A stretch of DNA of 64,000 bases from Metallyticus violacea (taxonomy: Eukaryota; Arthropoda; Insecta; Mantodea; Metallyticidae), in contig CM060833.1 in the NCBI GenBank assembly GCA_030762175.1, forward strand, positions 164,517,001-164,581,000, written 5' to 3'. Positions 29,956 to 43,061 of this stretch are shown piece after piece; within the stretch, counting starts at the first letter, position 1, and each line of letters begins with the position of its first letter. The notes beneath the pieces are model-generated. The model did no database searches. It was not told the origin of the DNA and was given only the letters and a program-made list of their open reading frames with translations. The position numbers were made by a program, and so were the translations under genes.

Positions 29956-31141
29956 AACATGTTATTTGAAAATCATTTGGGCACCATTGAAATAATAGCA
30001 TGTGCCAAGGAATTGGTTTCAAACACTACATTGTTATAAATGTATAGAAATTGCAACGGCACCCTCCCGCCTTTACTTGTGGCGATTCTCCGTCCACGAA
30101 TATCGCCTGAAAATGAAATTCTCACACCTTTTTAAAATTTATAAGATGATGCAAAGGCATTTGCACATTTATTCGAAACTATGGCATAGAACTATATCCA
30201 ATGATATCGTAGGTGAATAATGTGCGTAATAATGACGATGTGAATTTCAGTAGAGAATATATCAACTGCAATTGGAAAATAATGTAATGTTTATTTATAG
30301 CTCATATAGTGCTTATTGCGTCAGTTTCCATATTAGTCGAAGACACAGTTTCATTTATACCGTCATACTTAAGAACTGCACATGTAATGTGAAAAACATA
30401 TTGGCTCAAATGAAACAGTAGCATTTGCTGAAGAAGTTATTTCAACCTCCACATTGTTTAAAACTTTGAAATAGCCAATCGATTCTGAAAACATTAAAAA
30501 AAAAAAAGTGGCGATTAAATCGCACATTTCAATACAATCTATGTTTATACATAGATTCTTATGAAATAAGATAAATGAACTTTACTATAATTGGGAAACA
30601 CCATTCCATCATTCATAATTATTTAGCAACTCCACATGTATGTTGAAATCATATTGAAACTATTGAAGCAATAGCATGTGGTGAAGTAATTACATCCATC
30701 TCAAATATGATTTATATTATATAAACAAGTCATTCAATATTGAAAATATTTAAAAATGGAAACGTGGCGACACCTTACGCTCCTCTAATTTTGAGGTGCT
30801 TATAAACATATTCTCATCAAATTAGATCAATTAACTTCCACATTTAATATGTAAAATCCAATATTTTTTAGTAAGGAACGGCGCATGTAATTTGAAATCG
30901 TGTTAGCTGTGTTGAAACAATAGCATGTGCTGAAGATAGAAGTCACCCTGAACATTTCGTATTGGCTTTGAACCAACATATTAATATTGAAAACAATTCA
31001 AAAATGGAAATACAGTGGCGATTATATCCCACAGTTTGATACATAATTGTGTATTCATACTGAAATATTATGAAAAAAGATATGTCCATTTCCACTATAA
31101 ATGGAAAGCACTATTCCATCACTTATAATTATTTAGTAATT
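29956..31141. repeat. Ancestral-type tetramer 2 (L-S-S-S, about 1186 bp)
   Basis: A long submodule with the GC-rich block at about 30060-30110 (caccctcccgcc...cacgaatatcgcc), followed by short submodules starting at about 30378, 30632 and 30881. It is better preserved than tetramer 1 and has the same order. Confidence 0.8.
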
Positions 31142-33578
31142 GCACATGTAATTTGAAAATCATTTTGGCACTATTGAAACAATAGCATGTGCGAAGCAAT
31201 TGATTTCAAGCACTATATTGTTATATTTGTATAGCAATTGCAATAAAACCCTCCCGCCATTAACTGTGCCGATCCACCGTCCGCGAATATAGCCTCCAAA
31301 ATGAAATTAACACACCCTTTTTTTTAAAACTAATGAGAAGATACAAATACCATTTGCACATTTATTGGGAACTATCTTATATAACTATATCCAATGATAT
31401 AGTAGGGGAATAATGTGCTTAAAATCTCGATGTGAATCACAGTAGAGAATATATCATTTCAATTTGAACACAATGTTCTGTTTATTTGTAGCTCATATAG
31501 TGCGTATTGCGCCAGTTTCCATATTAGTCGAAGACACAATTTCATTTATAAGGTCATACTTAAGAACGGCACATGTAATGTGAAAAATATATGGCCTCTA
31601 TTGAAACAATAGCATGTGCTGAATATAGATATCAACCTCAAAATGTTGAATTTGCTTTGAACCAGCCAATTTAAAATGAAAACACGTGAAAAATGGAAAT
31701 GCAGTGACGATTATATCGCACATTTTGTTACATATTCCTTTGTTCAAACTTAGGATTTAACGAAAAAAGGTATGTCCATATCCCCTATAAATGGAAAGCA
31801 CTATTCTATCACTTATAATTATTAAGGAGTTGCACATGTAATTTGAAAAGCATATTGGCACTATTGAAATTGTAGCATGGGCGAGGGAATTGATTTCAAA
31901 CACCATATTTGTATAGGAATTGCAATGGCACCCTCCCGCCATTAACTGTGGCGATCCACCGTCCGCGAATATCGCCTCCAAGATGAAATTATCACACCTT
32001 TTTTGTAAAATTTATGAGATGACGCCAAACCATTTGCACATTTATTGGAACTTTCAGATATAACTATATACAATGATATAGTAGGGGAATAATGTGCTTA
32101 AAATCTCGATGTGAATTACAGTTGAGAATATAGCATCTCCAATTGAAAACAATGTTCTGTTTATTTATAGCTCATATAGTCCTTACTGCCCCAGTTTCCA
32201 TATTAGTCGAAGACACAATTTCATTTACAAGGTCATACTTAAGAACTGCACATGTAATGTGAAAAACATATTAGCTCTATTGAAACAATAGCATGTGCTG
32301 AAGATAGATTTCAACCTCAACATTTTCAATTTCCTTTGAACCAGGCAATTAATATTGAAACATTTGAAAAAAGTAAATGCAGTGAAGATAGTTTCGCACA
32401 TTTTGATGCATAATTGTATGTCCATACTTAGAATTTTATGAAAAAATATATGTCCTTTTCCACTATAAATGGAATGCACTATTCCATCACTTATAATTTT
32501 TAAGGAGTTGCACATGTAATTTGAAAATCGTTTTGGCACTATTGAAACAATAGCATGTGCGAAGGAATTGATTTCAAACACTAAATTTGTATAGGAATTG
32601 CAATGGCACCCTCCCGCCATTAACTGTGGCGATCCACCGTCCGCGAATATCGCCTCCAAGATGAAATTATCACACCTTTTTTTTAAAATTTATGAGATGA
32701 CGCCAAACCATTTGCACATTTATTGGAACTATCAGATATAACTATATCCAATGATATAGTAGGGGAATAATGTGCTTAAAATCTCGATGTGAATTAAGCA
32801 GAGAATATAGCATCTCCAATTGAAAACAATGTTCTGTTTATTTATAGCTGATATAGTGCTTATTGCTCCAGTTTCCATATTAGTCGAAGACACAATTTCA
32901 TTTACAAGGTCATACTTAAGAACTTCACATGTAATGTGAAAAACATATTGGCTCTATTAAATCAATAGCATGTGCTGAGGATAGATTTCAACCTCAACAT
33001 TTTCAATTTCCTTTGAACCAACCAATTATATTGAAACATTTGAAAAATGGAAATGCAATGACGATAGTTTCGCACATTTTGATGCATAATTGTATGTCCA
33101 TACTTAGAATTTTATGAAAAAATATATGTCCATTTGCACTATAAATGGAATGCACTATTCCATCACTTAAAATTTTTAAGGAGTTGCACATGTAATTTGA
33201 AAATCGTTTTGGCACTATTGAAACAATAGCATGTGCGAAGGAATTGATTTCAAACACTAAATTTGTATAGGAATTGCAATGGCACCCTCCCGCCATTAAC
33301 TGTGGCGATCCACCGTCCGCGAATATCGCCTCCAAGATGAAATTATCACACCTTTTTTTTTAAAATTTATGAGATGACGCCAAACCATTTGCACATTTAT
33401 TGGAACTATCAGATATAACTATATCCAATGATATAGTAGGGGAATAATGTGCTTAAAATCTCGATGTGAATTAAGCAGAGAATATAGCATCTCCAATTGA
33501 AAACAATGTTCTGTTTATTTATAGCTGATATAGTGCTTATTGCTCCAGTTTCCATATTAGTCGAAGACACAATTTCAT

Positions 33579-36500
33579 TTACAAGGTCATACTTAAGAAC
33601 TGCACATGTAATGTGAAAAACATATTAGCTCTATTGAAACAATAGCATGTGCTGAAGATAGATTTCAACCTCAACATTTTCAATTTCCTTTGAACCAGCC
33701 AATTAATATTGAAACATTTGAAAAATGGAAATGCAATGACGATAGTTTCGCACATTTTGATGCATAATTGTATGTCCATACTTAGAATTTTATGAAAAAA
33801 TATATGTCCATTTGCACTATAAATGGAATGCACTATTCCATCACTTATAATTTTTAAGGAGTTGCACATGTAATTTGAAAATCGTTTTGGCACAATTGAA
33901 ACAACAGCATGTGCGAAGGAATTGATTTCAAACACTAAATTTGTATAGGAATTGCAATGGCACCCTCCCGCCATTAACTGTGGCGATCCACCGTCCGCGA
34001 ATATCGCCTCCAAGATGAAATTATAACACCTTTTTTTAAAAATTTATGAGATGACGCCAAACCATTTGCACATTTATTGGAACTTTCAGATATAACTATA
34101 TACAATGATATAGTAGGGGAATAATGTGCTTAAAATCTCGATGTGAATTACAGAGGAGAATATAGCATCTCCAATTGAAAACAATGTTCTGTTTATTTAT
34201 AGCTCATATAGTCCTTACTGCTCAAGTTTCCATATTAGTCGAAGACATAATTTCATTTACAAGGTCATACTTAAGAACTGCACATGTAATGTGAAAAACA
34301 TATTGGCTCTATTGAAACAATAGCATGTGCTGAAGATAGATTTCAACCTCAACATTTTCAATTTCCTTTGAACCAGCGAATTAATATTGAAGCATTTGAA
34401 AAATGGAAATGCAGTGAAGATAGATTCGCACATTTTGATGCATAATTGTATGTCCATACTTAGAATTTTATGAAAAAATATATGTCCATATGCACTATAA
34501 ATGGAATGCACTATTCCATCACTTATCATTTTTAAGGAGTTGCACATGTAATTTGAAAATCGTTTTGGCACTATTGAAACAATAGCATGTGCGAAGGAAT
34601 AATTTCAAACACTAAATTTGTATAGGAATTGCAATGGCACCCTCCCGCCATTAATTGTGGCGATCCACCGTCCGCGAATATCGCCTCCAAGATGAAATTA
34701 TCACACCTTTTTTTTTAAAATTTATGAGATGACGCCAAACCATTTGCACATTTATTGGAACTATCAGATATAACTATATCCAATGATATAGTAGGGGAAT
34801 AATGTGCGTAAAATCTCGACGTGAATTAAGCAGAGAATATAGCATCTCCAATTGAAAACAATGTTCTGTTTATTTATAGCTGATATAGTGCTTATTGCTC
34901 CAGTTTCCATATTAGTCGAAGACACAATTTCATTTACAAGGTCATACTTAAGAACTGCACATGTAATGTGAAAAACATATTGGCTCTATTAAATCAATAG
35001 CATGTGCTGAGGATAGATTTCAACCTCAACATTTTCAATTTCCTTTGAACCAGCCGATTATATTGAAACATTTGAAAAATGGAAATGCAGTGAAGATATA
35101 TTCGCACATTTTGATGCATAATTGTATGTCCATACTTAGAATTTTATGAAAAAATATATGTCCATTTGCACTATAAATGGAATGCACTATTCCATCACTT
35201 ATAATTTTTAAGGAGTTGCACATGTAATTTGAAAATCGTTTTGGCACTATTGAAACAATAGCATGTGCGAAGGAATTGATTTCAAACACTAAATTTGTAT
35301 AGGAATTGCAATGGCACCCTCCCGCCATTAACTGTGGCGATCCACCGTCCGCGAATATCGCCTCCAAGATGAAATTATCACACCTCTTTTTTTAAAATTT
35401 ATGAGATGACGCCAAACCATTTGCACATTTATTGGAACTATCAGATATAACTATATCCAATGATATAGTAGGGGAATAATGTGCTTAAAATCTCGATGTG
35501 AATTAAGCAGAGAATATAGCATCTCCAATTGAAAACAATGTTCTGTTTATTTATAGCTGATATAGTGCTTATTGCTCCAGTTTCCATATTAGTCGAAGAC
35601 ACAATTTCATTTACAAGGTCATACTTAAGAACTGCACATGTAATGTGAAAAACATATTAGCTCTATTGAAACAATAGCATGTGCTGTAGATAGATTTCAA
35701 CCTCAACATTTTCAATTTCCTTTGAACCAGCCAATAAATATTGAAACATGTGAAAAATGGAAATGCAATGACGATAGTTTCGCACATTTTGATGCATAAT
35801 TGTATGTCCATACTTAGAATTTTATGAAAAAATATATGTCCATCTCCACTATAAATGGAATGCACTATTCCATCACTTATAATTTTTAAGGAGTTGCACA
35901 TGTAATTTGAAAATCGTGTTGGCACTATTGAAACAATAGCATGTGCGAAGGAATAATTTCATACACTAAATTTGTATAGGAATTGCAATGGCACCCTCCC
36001 GCCATTAACTGTGGCGATCCACCGTCCGCGAATATCGCCTACAAGATGAAATTATCACACCTTTTTTTTTAAAATTTATGAGATGACGCCAAACCATTTG
36101 CACATTTATTGGAACTATCAGATATAACTATATCCAATGATATAGTAGGGGAATAATGTGCGTAAAATCTCGATGTGAAGTACAGTAGAGAATATAGCAT
36201 CTCCCATTGAAAACAATGTTCTGTTTATTTATAGCTCATATAGTCCTTACTGCTCCAGTTTCCATATTAGTCGAAGACACAATTCCATTTACAAGGTCAT
36301 ACTTAAGAACTGCACATGTAATGTGAAAAACATATTGGCTCTATTGAAACAATAGCATGTGCTGAAGATAGATTTCAACCTCAACATTTTCAATTTCCTT
36401 TGAACCAGCCAATTAATGTTGAAACATTTGAAAAATGGAAATGCAGTGAAGATATATTCGCACATTTTGATGCATAATTGTATGTCCATACTTAGAATTT

Positions 36501-37645
36501 TATGAAAAAATATATGTCCATTTGCACTATAAATGGAATGCACTATTCCATCATTTATCATTTTTAAGGAGTTGCACATGTAATTTGAAAATCGTTTTGG
36601 CACTATTGAAACAATAGCATGTGCGAAGGAATAATTTCATACACTAAATTTGTATAGGAATTGCAATGGCACCCTCCCGCCATTAACTGTGGCTATCCAC
36701 CGTCCGCGAATATCGCCTCCAAGATGAAATTATCACACCTTTTTTTTAAAATTTATGAGATGACGCCAAACCATTTGCACATTTATTGGAACTATAAGAT
36801 ATAACTATATCCAATGATATAGTAGGGGAATAATGTGCGTAAAATCTCGATGTGAATTACAGTAGAGAATATAGCATCTCCAATTGAAAACAATGTTCTG
36901 TTTATTTATAGCTCATATAGTCCTTACTGCTCCAGTTTCCATATTAGTCGAAGACACAATTTCATTTACAAGGTCATATTTAAGAACTGCACATGTACTG
37001 TGAAAAACATATTGGCTCTATTGAAACAATAGCATGTGCTGAAGATAGATTTCAACCTCAACATTTTCAATTTCCTTTGAACCAGCCAAGTAATATTGAA
37101 ATATTTGAAAAATGGAAATGCAATGACGATAGTTTCGCACATTTTGATCCATAATTGTATGTCCATACTTAGAATTTTATGAAAAAATATATGTCCATCT
37201 CCACTATAAATGGAATGCACTATACCATCACTTATAATTTTTAAGGAGTTGCACATGTATTTTGAAAATCGTTTTGGCACTATTGAAACAATAGCATGTG
37301 CGAAGGAATTGATTTCAAACACTAAATTTGTATAGGAATTGCAATGGCACCCTCCCGCCATTAACTGTGGCGATCCACCGTCCGCGAATATCGTCTCCAA
37401 GATGAAATTATCACACCTTTTTTTTTTTAAATTTATGAGATGACGCCAAACCTTTTGCACATTTATTGGAACTATCAGATATAACTATATACCATGATAT
37501 AGTAGGGGAATAATGTGCTTAAAATCTCGATGTGAATTACAGTAGAGAATATAGCATCTCCAATTGAAAACAATGTTCTGTTTATTTATAGCTCATATAG
37601 TCCTTACTGCTGCAGTTTCCATATTAGTCGAAGACACAATTTCAT
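33579..37645. repeat. Six-unit satellite block, first copy
   Basis: Units starting at about 33579, 34257, 34933, 35611, 36289 and 36966 carry private variants in this order: attataacacc at the end of the first, gaagacataatttc and aagcatttg in the second, gattatattg in the third, ccaataaatattgaaacatg in the fourth, catcatttatcat in the fifth and ccaagtaatattg in the sixth. The same order recurs at 38323-43061. Confidence 0.7.
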
Positions 37646-38322
37646 TTACAAGGTCATACTTAAGAACTGCACATGTAATGTGAAAAACATATTGGCTCTA
37701 TTGAAACAATAGTATGTGCTGAAGATAGATTTCATCCTCAACATTTTCAATTTCCTTTGAACCAGCGAATTAATATTGAAGCATTTGAAAAATGGAAATG
37801 CAGTGAAGATAGATTCGCACATTTTGATGCATAATTGTATGTCCATACTTAGAATTCTATGAAAAAATATATGTCCATTTGCACTATAAATGGAATGCAC
37901 TATTCCATCACTTATCATTTTTAAGGAGTTGCACATGTAATTTGAAAATCGTTTTGGCACTATTGAAACAATAGCATGTGCGAAGGAATAATTTCAAACA
38001 CTAAATTTGTATAGGAATTGCAATGGCACCCTCCCGCCATTAACTGTGGCGATCCACCGTCCGCGAATATCGCCTCCAAGATGAAATTATCACACCTTTT
38101 TTTTAAAATTTATGAGATGACGCCAAACCATTTGCACATGTATTGGAACTATCAGATATAACTATATACAATGATATAGTAGGGGAATAATGTGCTTAAA
38201 ATCTCGATGTGAATTACAGTAGAGAATATACCATCTCCAATTGAAAACAATGTTCTGTTTATTTATAGCTCATATAGTCCTTACTGCTCCAGTTTCCATA
38301 TTAGTCGAAGACACAATTTCAT

Positions 38323-41300
38323 TTACAAGGTCATACTTAAGAACTGCACATGTAATGTGAAAAACATATTAGCTCTATTGAAACAATAGCATGTGCTGAA
38401 GATAGATTTCAACCTCAAAATTTTCAATTTCCTTTGAACTAGCCAATTAATATTGAAACATTTGAAAAATGGAAATGCAATGACGATAGTTTCGCACATT
38501 TTGATGCATAATTGTATGTCCATACTTAGAATTTTATGAAAAAATATATGTCCATCTCCACTATAAATGGAATGCACTATTCCATCACTTATAATTTTTA
38601 AGGAGTTGCACATGTAATTTGAAAATCGTTTTGGCACAATTGAAACAATAGCATGTGCGAAGGAATTGATTTCAAACACTAAATTTGTATAGGAATTGCA
38701 ATGGCACCCTCCCGCCATTAACTGTGGCGATCCACCGTCCGCGAATATCGCCTCCAAGATGAAATTATAACACCTTTTTTTAAAAATTTATGACATGACG
38801 CCAAACCATTTGCACATTTATTGGAACTTTCAGATATAACTATATACAATGATATAGTAGGGGAATAATGTGCTTAAAATCTCGATGTGAATTACAGTAG
38901 AGAATATAGCATCTCCAATTGAAAACAATGTTCTGTTTATTTATAGCTCATATAGTCCTTACTGCTCCAGTTTCCATATTAGTCGAAGACATAATTTCAT
39001 TTACAAGGTCATACTTAAGAACTGCACATGTAATGTGAAAAACATATTGGCTCTATTGAAACAATAGCATGTGCTGAAGATAGATTTCAACCTCAACATT
39101 TTCAATTTCCTTTGAACCAGCGAATTAATATTGAAGCATTTGAAAAATGGAAATGCAGTGAAGATAGATTCGCACATTTTGATGCATAATTGTATGTCCA
39201 TACTTAGAATTTTATTTAAATTTATGTCCATATGCACTATAAATGGAATGCACTATTCCATCACTTATAATTTTTAAGGAGGTGCACATGTAATTTGAAA
39301 ATCGTTTTGGCACAATTGACACAATAGCATGTGCGAAGGAATAATTTCAAACACTAAATTTGTATAGGAATTGCAATGGCACCCTCCCGCCATTAATTGT
39401 GGCGATCCACCGTCCGCGAATATCGCCTCCAAGATGAAATTATCACACCTTTTTTTTTAAAATTTATGAGATGACGCCAAACCATTTGCACATTTATTGG
39501 AACTATCAGATATAACTACATCCAATGATATAGTAGGGGAATAATGTGCGTAAAATCTCGATATGAATTAAGCAGAGAATATAGCATCTCCAATTGAAAA
39601 CAATGTTCTGCTTATTTATAGCTGATATAGTGCTTATTGCTCCAGTTTCCATATTAGTCGAAGACACAATTTCGTTTACAAGGTCATACTTAAGAACTGC
39701 ACATGTAATGTGAAAAACATATTGGCTCTATTAAATCAATAGCATGTGCTGAGGATAGATTTCAACCTCAACATTTTCAATTTCCTTTGAACCAGCCAAT
39801 TATATTGAAACATTTAAAAAATGGAAACGCAGTGAAGATAGATTCGCACATTTTGATGCATAATTGTATGTCCATACTTAGAATTTTATGAAAAAATATA
39901 TGTCCATTTGCACTATAAATGGAATGCACTATTCCATCACTTATAATTTTTAAGGAGTTGCACATGTAATTTGAAAATCGTTTTGGCACAATTGAAACAA
40001 TAGCATGTGCGAAGCAATTGATTTCAAACACTAAATTTGTATAGGAATTGCAATGGCACCCTCCCGCCATTAACTGTGCCGATCCAGCGTCCGCGAATAT
40101 CGCCTCCAAGATGAAATTATAACACCTTTTTTTTAAAATTTATGAGATGACGCCAAACCATTTGCACATTTATTCGAACTTTCAGATATAACTATATACA
40201 ATGATATAGTAGGGGAATAATGTGCTTAAAATCTCGATGTGAATTACAGTAGAGAATATAGCATCTCCAATTGAAAACAATGTTCTGTTTATTTATAGCT
40301 CATATAGTCCTTACTGCTCCAGTTTCCATATTAGTCGAAGACATAATTTCATTTACAAGGTCATACTTAAGAACTGCACATGTAATGTGAAAAACATATT
40401 GGCTCTATTGAAACAATAGCATGTGCTGAAGATGGATTTCAACCTCAACATTTTCAATTTCCTTTGAACCAGCGAATTAATATTGAAGCATTTGAAAAAT
40501 GGAAATGCAGTGAAGATAGATTCGCACATTTTGATGCATAATTGTATGTCCATACTTAGAATTTTATGAAAAAATATATGTCCATATGCACTATAAATGG
40601 AATGCACTATTCCATCACTTATCATTTTTAAGGAGTTGCACATGTAATTTGAAAATCGTTTTGGCACTATTGAAACAATAGCATGTGCGAAGGAATAATT
40701 TCAAACACTAAATTTGTATAGGAATTGCAATGGCACCCTACCGCCATTAATTGTGGCGATCCACCGTCCGCGAATATCGCCTCCAAGATGAAATTATCAC
40801 ACCTTTTTTTTTAAAATTTATGAGATGACGCCAAACCATTTGCACATTTATTGGAACTATCAGATATAACTATATCCAATGATATAGTAGGGGAATAATG
40901 TGCTTAAAATCTCGATGTGAATTAAGCAGAGAATATAGCATCTCCAATTGAAAACAATGTTCTGTTTATTTATAGCTGATATAGTGCTTATTGCTCCAGT
41001 TTCCATATTAGTCGAAGACACAATTTCATTTACAAGGTCATACTTAAGAACTGCACATGTAATGTGAAAAACATATTAGCTCTATTGAAACAATAGCATG
41101 TGCTGTAGATAGATTTCAACCTCAACATTTTCAATTTCCTTTGAACCAGCCAATAAATATTGAAACATGTGAAAAATGGAAATGCAATGACGATAGTTTC
41201 GCACATTTTGATGCATAATTGTATGTCCATACTTAGAATTTTATGAAAAAATATATGTCCATCTCCACTATAAATGGAATGCACTATTCCATCACTTATA

Positions 41301-43061
41301 ATTTTTAAGGAGTTGCACATGTAATTTGAAAATCGTGTTGGCACTATTGAAACAATAGCATGTGCGAAGGAATTGATTTCAAACACTAAATTTGTATAGG
41401 AATTGCAATGGCACCCTCCCGCCATTAACTGTGGCGATCCACCGCCCGCGAATATCGCCTCCACGAAGAAATTATCACACCTTTTTTTAAAATGTATGAG
41501 ATGACGCCAAACCATTTGGACATTTATTGGAACTTTCAGATATAACTATATCCAATGATATAGTAGGGGAATAATGTGCTTAAAATCTCTATGTGAATTA
41601 CAATAGAGAATATAGCATCTCCAATTGAAAACAATGTTCTGTTTATTTATAGCTCATATAGTCCTTACTGCTCCAGTTTTCATATTAGTCGAAGACACAA
41701 TTCCATTTACAAGGTCATACTTAAGAACTGCACATGTAATGTGAAAAACATATTGGCTCTATTGAAACAATAGCATGTGCTGAAGATAGATTTCAACCTC
41801 AACATTTTCAATTTCCTTTGAACCAGCCAATTAATGTTGAAACATTTGAAAAATGGAAATGCAGTGAAGATATATTCGCACATTTTGATGCATAATTGTA
41901 TGTCCATACTTAGAATTTTATGAAAAAATATATGTCCATTTGCACTATAAATGGAATGCACTATTCCATCATTTATCATTTTTAAGGAGTTGCACATGTA
42001 ATTTGAAAATCGTTTTGGGTCTATTGAAACAATAGCATGTGCGAAGGAATAATTTCATACACTAAATTTGTATAGGAATTGCAATGGCACCCTCCCGCCA
42101 TTAACTGTGGCGATCCACCGTCCGCGAATATCGCCTCCAAGATGAAATTATCACACCTTTTTTTTTAAATTTATGAGATGACGCCAAACCATTTGCACAT
42201 TTATTGGAACTATCAGATATAACTATATCCAATGATATAGTAGGGGAATAATGTGCGTAAAATCTCGATGTGAATTACAGTAGAGAATATAGCATCTCCA
42301 ATTGAAAACAATGTTCTGTTTATTTATAGCTCATATAGTCCTTACTGCTCCAGTTTCCATATTAGTCGAAGACACAATTTCATTTACAAGGTCATATTTA
42401 AGAACTGCACATGTACTGTGAAAAACATATTGGCTCTATTGAAACAATAGCATGTGCTGAAGATAGATTTCAACCTCAACATTTTCAATTTCCTTTGAAC
42501 CAGCCAAGTAATATTGAAACATTTGAAAAATGGAAATGCATTGACGATAGTTTCGCACATTTTGATGCATAATTGTATGTCCATACTTAGAATTTTATGA
42601 AAATATATATGTCCATCTCCACTATAAATGGAATGCACTATACCATCACTTATAATTTTTAAGGAGTTGCACATGTATTTTGAAAATCGTTTTGGCACTA
42701 TTGAAACAATAGCATGTGCGAAGGAATTGATTTCAAACACTAAATTTGTATAGGAATTGCAATGGCACCCTCCCGCCATTAACTGTGGCGATCCACCGTC
42801 CGCGAATATCGCCTCCAAGATGAAATTATCACACCTTTTTTTTTAAAATTTATGAGATGACGCCAAACCTTTTGCACATTTTTGGAACTTTCAGATATAA
42901 CTATATACCATGATATAGTAGGGGAATAATGTGCTTAAAATCTCGATGTGAATTACAGTAGAGAATATAGCATCTCCAATTGAAAACAATGTTCTGTTTA
43001 TTTATAGCTCATATAGTCCTTACTGCTGCAGTTTCCATATTAGTCGAAGACACAATTTCAT
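38323..43061. repeat. Six-unit satellite block, second copy with one extra unit
   Basis: The private variants of 33579-37645 appear again in units starting at about 38323, 39001, 39679, 41030, 41707 and 42384. An additional unit at about 40353, resembling the second unit of the block (gaagacataatttc, aagcatttg), stands between the third and fourth. This fits unequal exchange between array copies. Confidence 0.7.

Larger units (their letters stand above)
28387..31831. repeat. Satellite array, divergent left edge with L-S-S-S order
   Basis: The start dyad GCACATG...CATGTGC or a decayed form of it occurs at about 28387, 28801, 29226, 29486, 29724, 29956, 30378, 30632, 30881, 31142, 31569 and 31832. 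Intervals are about 414, 425, 260, 238, 232, 422, 254, 249, 261, 427 and 263. The long intervals (L) contain a GC-rich block (ccctcccgcc...cgaatatcgcc); the short ones (S) do not. The order is L, L-S-S-S, L-S-S-S, L-S. Sequence identity to the main array rises from left to right. No reading frame is conserved across this part. Confidence 0.85.
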
